Shown here: piece after piece, positions 6,680 to 14,934 of the stretch
Position numbering within the stretch: position 1 is the first letter of the stretch
Layout: each line of letters opens with the position of its first letter
Assembly (NCBI GenBank): GCA_046347625.1
Contig: JAXMFU010000001.1
Coordinates: 1,240,001 to 1,304,000 of the forward strand
Source of the DNA: CAIMUS01 sp046347625
GTDB taxonomy: Bacteria > Pseudomonadota > Gammaproteobacteria > Competibacterales > Competibacteraceae
DNA length: 64,000 nucleotides
Direction: 5' to 3'
Notes under the pieces: generated by a model
What the model was told of the DNA's origin: nothing
Database searches by the model: none
What the model saw: only the letters and a program-made list of their open reading frames with translations
Made by a program: the position numbers and the translations under genes

Positions 6680-9213
6680 TACATTGCGATCAGTTGCCGC
6701 GGCACTTCGGCGTGGCTGAAATGGCTATGGGTCAGGGCGTCGGACAGCTTTTCCAGGGGTCGGAACAGATCGTCCAGCAGCTTGGCCAGCACCGGGTTGC
6801 AGGGTTCGCTGGCTTCCAGGGCGGCCAGGGCTTCGATATCCGCCAACTGCAACACGGAAACTGCCTCTAGAATCAGCCGTTCCTCGGCACTGCGATAAGG
6901 CACGCTCTGGGTATGCGGCAGGCGGGCGATCTGCCTTTGCAGACGCTGCACCTGATAGCCGATGGAGCGAGGATTGCCCTCGTCGAACAACAGCAGGTCG
7001 ATGATCGCCTTGGGATGCAGGGCCGAGCGGTAGCGACGGCGGTAAGCGGTCAGATTGTCGGTGGTACTGAGCACCACCTGCCACAACGCCACGCCCGGAT
7101 CGAGGGCGGTTACGAACGCCAGCTTGAACAGCGCCAGCGTGGACTGGACCCGCTCCAGTTGCCGGCCGATGTCCAGAAACAGCCAGCCGTAATGATGCGG
7201 CATGGTCTCGTTGGTCAGACCGGCGAAGGCGGCCAGCAGGGTTAGGTGCCCTTCGAGTCGCTCGCGCGCTTCCCTTGCAGTCAGACCGGGAGGCACTTCT
7301 TGGATATTGCGCTGCAAGCGGTTCAACAATCGCCAACTGTCATCGCCGAGATGATCGCGCACGGCCCGACCGTTGCGCATCATCCCGCCGAAAATATTGG
7401 GCAGACTGCCGGGTTTATTGGCGTCGGTCAACAGCCGCAATAACTGCCGCCGCAACGGTACGAAGCGGGAACGGGGTGAGTCGGTCGGGGGTGGAACCGG
7501 CAGTTCCAGCGCCGTCAACAGATCGTACAGACAGTTGTCCTCGCTGACATGCTGCTCCTGCAATTCCAGTAACTGCCCCAGGGCCTCGCGCAGCAACCGC
7601 GCGGTCCCGTCCAGACGCTCTACATAGCGCCCCAGCCAGTACAGATTATCGGCCACCCGGCTGGGCAGATCGCTGCCATCGCGGGTCACGACGATAGGGC
7701 CATAGGACTGCCGCAGCAGGCTGATATGCTTCTGCGGTGCCGGTGCCAGCACCCAGAGGTCCTTACTGACACCGCCCTTCTGCAAGGAAGCGCGCAGCAT
7801 ATCCAGACCGACCGACACCCGGGCCAATCCTCCCGGCATGACGCGGTATCCTTTCGAGGTGGTGACCGAGAAACTACGCCACATCACCGGCCGGGGCAGC
7901 AGACGGCCGTCCTGCAGGGTTGGTGCCATCGATAGGATAATCGGTTCCTGACCGATGAACAGATGAGGAGCGGCCTCGATGCGGGCGATCAGATTTTCTT
8001 TGGTGACCTTGTCCAACAGGGCGCCCATGCAGGGCTGGTGACCAGGCAGAATACAGCAGAGAATCAGTTCCTCCAGATGGGTCAGGACATGGTCACGTTC
8101 CCGCTCGTCGCCGCACCACCAGGTCCTTAGCGATGGCAAACGCAGTTCCTCGCCTAGCAGCTGCCGGCACAGGCTGGGCAGGAACGCCAGCAGACCGGGA
8201 TTTTCCACAATACCACAACCCAATGCGCTGGCGATGGCCACGCCATTGCAACGCACCGCTTGCAACAGACCGGGCACACCCAGCAGGGAATCGCCGCGTA
8301 ATTCCAAGGGATCGCAGTATTCGTCGGAGACCCGTCGCAGGATCACATCGACTGCGCGCAGACCGCCCAGGGTCTTCTGCCAGACCCGCCCGTCCCGCAC
8401 CACCAGATCCTGCCCTTCCACCAGACTGAGAGAAAGATAGTTGGCCAGGTAGGCATGCTCGAAATAGCTCTCGCTGCCGGGTCCCGGGGTCAGCAGGGCT
8501 ACATGCGAGTGTTCCTGATTATGCAATGCCATGCCGGCCAGGGTGGTGCGCTCGGCCTCCAAAAAGCCGGCCAGACGCCGCAAAGGCGCATCGCGGTAGA
8601 GCTTGGGAAAGGCCCGGGCCATGATAATCCGGTTTTCCAAGGCATATCCGGCGCCCGAAGGCGACTGAGTACGATCGCCCAGGACCCAGATGGAGCCATC
8701 CGGAGCACGGGCCAGGTCGACCGCATGAAAAGCCAGCCAGCGGCGCTCCGGCGGCAAAGAATTATGACAGGGCCGCTGGAAACCGGGATAGGCATAGATC
8801 AATTCAGGCGGTAGCAAGCCCTGCCGGATCAGGGTATGGGGACCGTACAGATCTTCCAGCAGCAGATTGAGGAGTTGGGAACGCTGCCGCAGACCGGCTT
8901 CGATCGGCTCCCATTCCTGCTCGGTCATCAATAAAGGAATGGGATCCAGAATCCAGGGCCGTTGTGAATCGCGAGGGTCACCATGGACATTATAGGTGAC
9001 ACCGTTTTCCTGGAGCAGTCCTTGCAGGTCATCGTTGCGTCGCTCCAGCTCCTCGCCGCCCATCTCTTCCAAATCACGCAGCAGATCCCGCCAGTGTGGC
9101 CGCAGCTCCCCCGCGGCGGAACACATTTCATCATAAGCGGGACCTTCCGCCCGATAGCTTTCGCTGAGCGTCGGTAGCGGCAGATCGAGCGGTGCTGTTT
9201 CTGGTTCGGCCAT
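6679..9213 (-). CDS. Circularly permuted ATP-grasp / alpha-E domain fusion protein
   Basis: 844 residues. Residues ~70-490 are a circularly permuted type-2 ATP-grasp domain (segments WILDPIPLLMTEQEW, ELIYAYPGFQRPCH, SIWVLGDRTQSPSGAGYALE, GIVENPGLLAFLPSLCR). Residues ~515-840 form the alpha-helical alpha-E domain (LPSRVADNLYWLGRYVERLD onward). The two parts are often separate adjacent genes; here they are one polypeptide. ATP-grasp enzymes ligate a carboxylate to an amine or thiol; a peptide-forming role with the coupled transglutaminase is an inference. ATG 9213 follows an AGGAATCC stretch and nothing in frame suggests an earlier start. Confidence 0.9.
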   Translation of the reverse strand: MAEPETAPLDLPLPTLSESYRAEGPAYDEMCSAAGELRPHWRDLLRDLEEMGGEELERRNDDLQGLLQENGVTYNVHGDPRDSQRPWILDPIPLLMTEQEWEPIEAGLRQRSQLLNLLLEDLYGPHTLIRQGLLPPELIYAYPGFQRPCHNSLPPERRWLAFHAVDLARAPDGSIWVLGDRTQSPSGAGYALENRIIMARAFPKLYRDAPLRRLAGFLEAERTTLAGMALHNQEHSHVALLTPGPGSESYFEHAYLANYLSLSLVEGQDLVVRDGRVWQKTLGGLRAVDVILRRVSDEYCDPLELRGDSLLGVPGLLQAVRCNGVAIASALGCGIVENPGLLAFLPSLCRQLLGEELRLPSLRTWWCGDERERDHVLTHLEELILCCILPGHQPCMGALLDKVTKENLIARIEAAPHLFIGQEPIILSMAPTLQDGRLLPRPVMWRSFSVTTSKGYRVMPGGLARVSVGLDMLRASLQKGGVSKDLWVLAPAPQKHISLLRQSYGPIVVTRDGSDLPSRVADNLYWLGRYVERLDGTARLLREALGQLLELQEQHVSEDNCLYDLLTALELPVPPPTDSPRSRFVPLRRQLLRLLTDANKPGSLPNIFGGMMRNGRAVRDHLGDDSWRLLNRLQRNIQEVPPGLTAREARERLEGHLTLLAAFAGLTNETMPHHYGWLFLDIGRQLERVQSTLALFKLAFVTALDPGVALWQVVLSTTDNLTAYRRRYRSALHPKAIIDLLLFDEGNPRSIGYQVQRLQRQIARLPHTQSVPYRSAEERLILEAVSVLQLADIEALAALEASEPCNPVLAKLLDDLFRPLEKLSDALTHSHFSHAEVPRQLIAM

Positions 9214-9309
9214 TTAGGATTCCTGGGTCTATTGGTCCGGTAGCCTTTAGCCTTGAGGAGGAACCTGGATTCCGCTTCGCCAGCTTCGCTTCGTCCAGGC
9301 TACACCGAC

Positions 9310-9337
9310 TTTAACCTTTAACCTTTACCTTTTAACC
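9310..9337. repeat. Degenerate TTTAACC heptamer tract
   Basis: TTTAACCTTTAACCTTTACC and a further TTTTAACC sit directly at the 3' end of the histone-deacetylase-like gene. The same heptamer, on either strand, recurs near 12526-12630, 24625-24643 and 24807-24830. Confidence 0.7.
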
Positions 9338-9338
9338 T

Positions 9339-10301
9339 CTAAGGCATGGGGGTTTCCAGCAAGGCATGCACCACCACCGCCCAGGCTTTACCCACGCTGT
9401 GCAGATCGTAACCGCCACCGCCGACCGCCAGCAGGCGGCCATGCGCATATTCCTCGGCAAGTCGGCAGATTCTTTCGGCCGCTCTGGCATGTGCCCGGTG
9501 CGAGTAGTGCAAGTGCGACAGAGGATCGTCGTTCAGCCCGTCGGCTCCACAATTCATAATGACAAATTGTGGCTCCCATTGCCGGATAAAATCCTCCAGC
9601 TTGTCCCATTCGGCCATGAATTCCTTATCGGCGGACAAGGGTAGCAAGGGTAGATTAAGCTTTCTACCTTCGGCCTCGCCGACACCGACTTCATGGGCAA
9701 AACCCGTATTCGGAAACAGATACCGGCCATCTTCGTGAATATCGGCGAAGATGACCCGCGGCTCGGCCTCGAACGGATAATAAATCCCGTCCCCATGATG
9801 GGCGTCGATATCGACATAAGCGATACGCTCCAGCCCATAGGTATCCATCAACATCCGCAGGGCCACCCCCACGTCGTTGAAGACACAAAAGCCGGCGGCG
9901 GTATCGGGCATGCTGTGATGCAGGCCGGCGGTAGGGATAAAGGCGCGCCGCAATTCGTTATTCATGATTTTATGGACTGCGTCCAGCACCGCGCCCACTA
10001 CATGCGAAGCATCTTCGAACACCCCATGATAGGCCGGGGTATCGCCCTGATCCAGCATGCCATCGCCAAGCGTGGAGTGGTATTTGACTTTGTCGATGTA
10101 ATCGCGGGTATGGAACAGCAGCAATTGCTCCTCGCTGGCCATGACCGGGTCCAGCAGCCTCACCTGAAAGCACAGATCGCGCAGATGCATTTCATCCCAG
10201 AAGGCATGAATCCGGGCATTGCAGAAGGGATGATCCCCGCCGAAACCGTAACTGTCGATTTTGTCGCCGGTATAGATACCCACGATTCTGCTGCGTGACA
10301 T
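9339..10301 (-). CDS. Histone deacetylase family protein (AcuC-like amidohydrolase)
   Basis: 320 residues of the arginase/deacetylase fold. The active-site histidine pair is LHH at 128-129; zinc ligands are Asp166 and His168 in YVDIDAHHGDG; a GGGGYDL motif near the C-terminus carries the catalytic-type tyrosine. Bacterial members act as acetyl-lysine or acetylpolyamine deacetylases; substrate cannot be told from sequence. ATG at 10301 has an AGAGGAG site seven bases upstream; a longer frame to 10388 lacks one. The gene stands alone between the ATP-grasp gene and the divergent thioesterase. Confidence 0.88.
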   Translation of the reverse strand: MSRSRIVGIYTGDKIDSYGFGGDHPFCNARIHAFWDEMHLRDLCFQVRLLDPVMASEEQLLLFHTRDYIDKVKYHSTLGDGMLDQGDTPAYHGVFEDASHVVGAVLDAVHKIMNNELRRAFIPTAGLHHSMPDTAAGFCVFNDVGVALRMLMDTYGLERIAYVDIDAHHGDGIYYPFEAEPRVIFADIHEDGRYLFPNTGFAHEVGVGEAEGRKLNLPLLPLSADKEFMAEWDKLEDFIRQWEPQFVIMNCGADGLNDDPLSHLHYSHRAHARAAERICRLAEEYAHGRLLAVGGGGYDLHSVGKAWAVVVHALLETPMP

Positions 10302-10584
10302 TGCTGACTCCTCTGGGGCTACTCGTCTGATACTGTTCTTAGACCCGTTCCGGGGCCGATCAAGGACTGGTATAGCCGTCCCGGCCAATGGGCAACCTTA
10401 TCGGCTCGACTTCTCATCGGGCAAAACCTGCGGCGGCACTTTGAAAAATACTCGGCATGACTAAACAAGCGTTTAATTTTGCTAAGGATTTATTTAGGAC
10501 ACAGGATACCTTCGGCTGTTATTCTAACGACTTTGCACGGTTACAGCGAGCATCCTCCCACCTCTTTTCAAGGAATCTCACATC

Positions 10585-11025
10585 ATGCCCGATGCCCCCT
10601 ATGACGATAACTGCGATCTTTTCCCCCGCAACCGCCAGCCTACCCTGCGTGTGGTCGCCATGCCGGCGGATACCAACCCTGCCGGTCATATCTTCGGCGG
10701 CTGGATCATGTCGCGGATGGATAACGCTGGCGCGGTAGTCGCGGTCGAATATGCCAACAGCCGGGTGGTGACGGTGGCGGTCACCTCGATGGAATTCCAT
10801 CAACCGGTATTTGTGGGCGACCTGGTGAGTTGTTTCGCCAGGATCGAGAAAGTCGGCAGGACCTCCATCACCGTCAAGATCGAAGTATACGCCCAGCGCA
10901 CCCAGGGGGAACGCGCCCGCTGCATCAAGGTCACCGAGGCGGTGATCGTTTATGTCGCCGTGAACGAGGACGGTACGGCCAAACAGTTGCCCAAACGCGA
11001 TCCGAATTTCAGCAGTTATTTATAA
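10585..11025 (+). CDS. Acyl-CoA thioesterase (YciA-like hotdog fold)
   Basis: 146 residues with a single hotdog domain: TLRVVAMPADTNPAGHIFGG, WIMSRMDNAGAVVA (helix with the catalytic-type Asp), TVAVTSMEFHQPVFVGDLV and a strand set ending ...AVNEDGTAKQLPKR. This is the YciA-type acyl-CoA hydrolase pattern, acting in the cytosol on short to long acyl-CoAs. ATG 10585 follows AAGGAATCTCACATC. It is transcribed divergently from the histone-deacetylase-like gene, with 283 bp between them. Confidence 0.88.
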   Translation: MPDAPYDDNCDLFPRNRQPTLRVVAMPADTNPAGHIFGGWIMSRMDNAGAVVAVEYANSRVVTVAVTSMEFHQPVFVGDLVSCFARIEKVGRTSITVKIEVYAQRTQGERARCIKVTEAVIVYVAVNEDGTAKQLPKRDPNFSSYL

Positions 11026-11049
11026 GACTGTTCACAGAGATGAGAAGGG

Positions 11050-11117
11050 GTTCTCTTGCTCGCGAAGGTAACGGTCACCCGCCAGCGGGTGCGGTTCGCG
11101 AGCAAGCTTGCTCCTAC
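11050..11117. repeat. Long hairpin (GCTCGCGAA...TTCGCGAGC)
   Basis: CTTGCTCGCGAAGG (11054-) pairs with GGTTCGCGAGCAAGCTTGCTCC and encloses the smaller CCCGC...GCGGG hairpin. It lies just after the thioesterase stop and could serve as a terminator, but no T-run follows. The motif resembles the inner arms of the 164-bp element at 24643 and 43872. Confidence 0.55.
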
Positions 11118-12104
11118 GGGTGCCTGATAGATGGTAAGCTAAGTAGGGTGAGCATGGCTCACGTTTTCCTTTGAATCCCGTTTAGAACGGTGGGTCATGC
11201 CCACTACAAGACTGTCGATGCCAACGTTGAGCAAAAAAAACACTCAACGTAAGATATGAAACAAAAAATAGCTGCGGCAGTGGCCCAGAAAATACTTTTC
11301 TTGTCTCACGCGATCAAACAGATATCTCGTCCTGATAGAATGATCACCACGGACGGGTAGTGTAAGATTATTGTTGTCAATGGATTTAAACAGCAAGACC
11401 AAATTCATAACGATTCATAAATAATCCAATCACAATATCATGCATCTGTTCTTTTTTCGAGAAACAGATAGTTTTACGGGCGAGCCGCTTAATTCGGGTG
11501 CGTAAAGTCAAATTTTACGCTCTATTTTCTGAGTGTTTTCCTTGCCAATAAAGGGCAGACATTTTATGGGTACTAATACCATAATAAGCCTCTTTTCTTT
11601 TAAGGTATATACCTAAGACAAAAAAATAGCATTAAAAATTCTATCTGTCAAAGCCTAAACAACAAATTTAGAACACTACCATCTCTTGAACTCCACGCCG
11701 GCAGTGCCGTGGTGGCAAGGGCGCCAGCTCCGCCTCCAGATCGGCTAACCCCCCTATGCCCAGCCAGAACCAACCTGAATTAGGGGTACAATTCCTTTGG
11801 CGAAAATTCAGGCTAGGCGTCTATTCCCTCGGTCAATGGTAGGGTACGCAGAGCGGAAGGAAGCACCCACGGCGATGAAACTCGGCCCTCTGTCGGGTTA
11901 CGACGCGCCCGTAGCAGCGCTGCTGGTTGACGGTTTGCTAGCGGGCGCGTCTAACCTGACCTACAGGGAGTTTCACGGTAACCCGACCTACGGAGAATTT
12001 CTTCCCTACGCTGCGACTGTCGATCCTGACCTGTTACCAGCTACCCTGGTTACTGGTGGCCGAGCTCAGGAATTTATTTTAGTATTTTCCGGTAATACAC
12101 TCGA
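11118..12104. other. Gene-poor stretch with REP copy, AT-rich centre and palindromic repeat
   Basis: About 1 kb without a convincing gene. It contains a GTAGGGTGAGCATGGCTCAC / GTGGGTCATGCCCACTAC repeat pair (11143-11208), an AT-rich 11200-11680 region with no recognisable frame, and at about 11855-12010 one copy of the GATGAAACTCGG...GGGTTACGACGCGCC...ACGGTAACCCGACCTAC repeat also present at 40357-40480 and 43500-43776. The 126-codon frame over 11797-12177 is made of this repeat and is not a gene. Confidence 0.6.
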
Positions 12105-12509
12105 CTATTCCTTCACCGGCGGTCGCTGCAACTGTTGGGCCAGTTCGATCAGATGGCCATCGGGATCGCGGATATAGGCGGTACGCTGGCCCCAGGCACG
12201 GGTTATCGGTGGCGTCACCGGCGTGGCGCCACGCTGGACCAACTCGGTGAACACAGCATCGACATTGTCCACTTTAAAGCCGATTTCAAAACCGGACGCG
12301 TGGGCGGCCGGAGCCTCCAGCGGTAAACCCAGGGTTCTCGCCATGGCGCTACGGCGGTAAAATCCCAACCGGGTGGCGCCGGTAGCAAACTGGGCGTAGT
12401 CGCCCGTCCGGTGACCTAACCGTAAGCCCAGTACTTCCGTATAGAAGCGCAGGGTCCGATCCAGGTCTTCGACAATAAGCACAATATAGTCCGGTACGGT
12501 CAGTTGCAT
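12105..12509 (-). CDS. VOC/glyoxalase superfamily protein
   Basis: 134 residues with the paired beta-alpha-beta-beta-beta modules of the vicinal oxygen chelate family: DYIVLIVEDLDRTLRFYTEV, GDYAQFATGATRLGFY, FEIGFKVDNVDAVFTELVQR, and TAYIRDPDGHLIELAQQL near the end. The final DPDGHLIEL has the metal-ligand-type glutamate. Substrate class (glyoxalase, fosfomycin resistance, dioxygenase) cannot be assigned. ATG 12509 follows GGAGGCTGCC. It is divergent from rnhA. Confidence 0.85.
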   Translation of the reverse strand: MQLTVPDYIVLIVEDLDRTLRFYTEVLGLRLGHRTGDYAQFATGATRLGFYRRSAMARTLGLPLEAPAAHASGFEIGFKVDNVDAVFTELVQRGATPVTPPITRAWGQRTAYIRDPDGHLIELAQQLQRPPVKE

Positions 12510-12522
12510 GGCAGCCTCCAGT

Positions 12523-12631
12523 CAAGGTTAAAGGTTAAAGGCGAACGGCGAACGGCGAAAGCGCGCTCGGCACCCGTCCGCTCCGGTTTTCCTTTAACCT
12601 TTAACCTTTGACTTTTAACCTTTAATCTAAT
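12523..12631. repeat. Inverted pair of TTTAACC heptamer tracts
   Basis: AAGGTTAAAGGTTAAAGG (about 12525-12542) and TTTAACCTTTAACC...CTTTTAACCTTTAATC (about 12593-12628) face each other between the divergent VOC and rnhA genes and could fold into a long stem. An intervening GGCGAACGGCGAACGGCGAA direct repeat is also present. Confidence 0.65.
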
Positions 12632-12655
12632 CAGATACCCGGAACGACCTCGAAG

Positions 12656-13108
12656 ATGATGCCTGCTGCCGCCGATGGCGTGATCATTCATACCGATGGG
12701 GCCTGCTCGGGCAATCCCGGTCCGGGCGGTTGGGCGGCATTGTTGCGCTGGCGCAACCATGAAAAAATTCTGTCCGGCAGCAGCCCGGCCACCACCAATA
12801 ACGAGATGGAACTGATCGCCGTCATTCAGGCCCTGGAGGCACTGAAGCGACCCATGCAGGTGACGCTGTATACCGACAGCCGCTACGTTATGGACGGCAT
12901 CACCCGCTGGATTCATACCTGGAAACGCAATGGCTGGCGTACCGCCGATAACCAGGCGGTCAAGAACGGGGCGCTGTGGCAGAGGCTGGATGCCGCCTGC
13001 GCCCGTCACCGGATCGATTGGCACTGGATCAAGGGCCACAGCGGACAACCGGAAAATACCCGTGTCGATCGGCTGGCCAGAGCGGCATTACGACAAGCGC
13101 AAAATTGA
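12656..13108 (+). CDS. rnhA: Ribonuclease HI
   Basis: 150 residues. The RNase H active site is complete: Asp in IHTDGACSGNPGPGGW, Glu in NNEMELIAVIQAL, Asp in LYTDSRYVMDGI, and the C-terminal WHWIKGHSGQPENTRVDRLA holding the last His/Asp. It degrades RNA in RNA-DNA hybrids. ATG ATG at 12656/12659 gives two possible starts. It is followed five bases later by dnaQ, the conserved rnhA-dnaQ arrangement of gammaproteobacteria. Confidence 0.95.
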   Translation: MMPAAADGVIIHTDGACSGNPGPGGWAALLRWRNHEKILSGSSPATTNNEMELIAVIQALEALKRPMQVTLYTDSRYVMDGITRWIHTWKRNGWRTADNQAVKNGALWQRLDAACARHRIDWHWIKGHSGQPENTRVDRLARAALRQAQN

Positions 13109-13113
13109 TTCTC

Positions 13114-13899
13114 ATGCCTATTCGTCAGATCGTATTGGATACCGAAACCACCGGGCTCGATCCCGCCCAAGGACACCGTATCATCGAAATCGGTGGGGTG
13201 GAACTGGTCAATCGCCGCTTGACCGGCCGGCGCTTTCAACGCTATCTGCAACCCGACCGGCCGATCGAGCCGGCGGCTGTCCTGATCCATGGCATCAGCA
13301 CTGAATTTCTGGCCGATAAGCCCCGCTTTGCGGATATCACCGCCGAACTGCTGGAATTTATCAGCGGCACCGAATTGATCATTCACAACGCTCCATTCGA
13401 TATTGGCTTCCTGGAGCAGGAACTCCGCCAGGCCGGACAGGCGATTCGCATCAGGGACATCTGCCGGGTACTGGATACTTTGGAGTTGGCCCGGCAGCGC
13501 CATCCCGGCCAGAAAAACAGCCTGGACGCGCTGTGCAAGCGCTATGCGATCGATAACAGCCAGCGCAGCCTGCACGGCGCCCTATTGGATGCCGAAATCC
13601 TGGCCGACCTGTATCTGGCTATGACCCGGGAGCAGGTAACCTTGGGATTGTCCGACAGCGCGGTCACCAGGAAGCAGCAGACCGTCTCGGCCGGCGGACG
13701 TCGCCCCGCAACCCGTCCGCCCCTGATCATCCGGCGTGCCACAGCGGCGGAACGCCTGGCACATCAAGATTATCTGGAACAGATGGAGCGGGGTGGCGAC
13801 GGCCCTTGCCTGTGGCGAACCCTGACATCGGACGCTCACCCTATACCCGATAATACTCCCGATACCACGCCACAAAGCGAGCCACCCCCAGTTCGATAG
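13114..13899 (+). CDS. dnaQ: DNA polymerase III epsilon subunit (3'-5' exonuclease)
   Basis: 261 residues. Exo I is IVLDTETTGLDP (DxE), Exo II is IHNAPFDIGFLEQEL, and Exo III-epsilon is LHGALLDAEILADLYL, so all catalytic acids and the histidine are present. A C-terminal tail for alpha-subunit binding follows. It is the proofreading subunit of the replicase. ATG 13114 begins MPIRQIVLDTETTG; a longer frame upstream lies inside rnhA. The 3' end overlaps the convergent epimerase gene by 59 bases. Confidence 0.94.
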   Translation: MPIRQIVLDTETTGLDPAQGHRIIEIGGVELVNRRLTGRRFQRYLQPDRPIEPAAVLIHGISTEFLADKPRFADITAELLEFISGTELIIHNAPFDIGFLEQELRQAGQAIRIRDICRVLDTLELARQRHPGQKNSLDALCKRYAIDNSQRSLHGALLDAEILADLYLAMTREQVTLGLSDSAVTRKQQTVSAGGRRPATRPPLIIRRATAAERLAHQDYLEQMERGGDGPCLWRTLTSDAHPIPDNTPDTTPQSEPPPVR

Positions 13900-14848
13900 G
13901 TATGGTGGGCTGATAGCCGGTATCGCGGACGAGATCTTCTACATCGGCATAGGTATCCGGCACGTCCCCGGGTTGCAAGGGGAGCAGATTTTTCTGCGCC
14001 CTGCGCCCCAGGCAATCTTCCAAGACCTCGATAAAGCGCAATAACTCCACCGGCCGATGACAACCGATGTTATACAGTCGGTAAGGCGCCTGGCTGCTGG
14101 CAGGGTCGGGCGCCGCGCCGGACCAGTGAGGATTCAGCGTCGGCAGTCTATCCAAGACCCGCACGATGCCTTCCACAATATCATCGATATAAGTGAAGTC
14201 ACGGCGATGGTTGCCGTAATTGAAGACATCGATCGGTTTTCCCGCCAGGATATTGCGGGTAAATTGAAACAAAGCCATATCCGGCCGTCCCCAGGGGCCA
14301 TAGACCGTAAAGAAACGCAACCCCGTCACCGGCAAGCCATAGATATGGCTGTAAGTATGCGCCATCAGTTCATTAGCCTTCTTGGTGGCTGCATACAGGC
14401 TGAGCGGATGATCGACATTGTCATGCACCGAAAACGGCATCCGGGTGTTGGCCCCATACACCGAACTGGTGGAGGCATATACCAGGCTCTCCACCTGATG
14501 GTGGCGGCATCCCTCGAGAATATTGATAAAGCCTTGCAGGTTGCTGTCGACATAGGCGTAAGGATTCTGCAGGGAATAACGCACTCCCGCCTGGGCGGCG
14601 AGATTGACCACCCGTTGCGGTCGATGCCGTGCGAACAGAGCGGCAACCCCGGCCCTGTCCTCCAAACTGACACGCGCTTCCATAAATTGTGGCCAGACCT
14701 GCAGCCGGGCCAGCCGGGCCAATTTCAGGTTGACATCGTAATAATCGTTAAGATTATCCAGCCCGATGACTTCGTCACCGCGTTCCAACAGGCGCAACGC
14801 CAGCGCTGCACCAATAAAACCGGCGCTGCCGGTAACCAACACTTTCAT
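13841..14848 (-). CDS. NAD-dependent epimerase (UDP-glucuronate 4-epimerase-like)
   Basis: 335 residues of the extended short-chain dehydrogenase fold. The NAD site is GSAGFIG (7-13), the catalytic pair is Tyr152 and Lys156 in SLYAATKKANE, and Ser/Thr at ASTSSVYG. The segments RFFTVYGPWGRPDMALFQF and RRDFTYIDDIVEGI are characteristic of UDP-glucuronate/UDP-GlcNAc-uronate 4-epimerases. It sits 86 bases downstream of the sugar dehydrogenase on the same strand, so the two probably convert UDP-GlcNAc- or UDP-Glc-derived sugars to uronic-acid precursors for the exopolysaccharide. Exact sugar is not decidable here. Confidence 0.9.
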   Translation of the reverse strand: MKVLVTGSAGFIGAALALRLLERGDEVIGLDNLNDYYDVNLKLARLARLQVWPQFMEARVSLEDRAGVAALFARHRPQRVVNLAAQAGVRYSLQNPYAYVDSNLQGFINILEGCRHHQVESLVYASTSSVYGANTRMPFSVHDNVDHPLSLYAATKKANELMAHTYSHIYGLPVTGLRFFTVYGPWGRPDMALFQFTRNILAGKPIDVFNYGNHRRDFTYIDDIVEGIVRVLDRLPTLNPHWSGAAPDPASSQAPYRLYNIGCHRPVELLRFIEVLEDCLGRRAQKNLLPLQPGDVPDTYADVEDLVRDTGYQPTIPIELGVARFVAWYREYYRV

Positions 14849-14934
14849 GAGTAACCCTTGATTTCCTGGATGGCGGCGGGCTGGACCTGCGACGGGCGCG
14901 TGCCGGCATCCTGCTATCCTATTTTGGTTGAGTT

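Noticed and set aside
11797..12177. 126-codon plus-strand frame
   Set aside because: It is composed of the dispersed GGGTTACG palindromic repeat and runs into the VOC gene; no recognisable protein.
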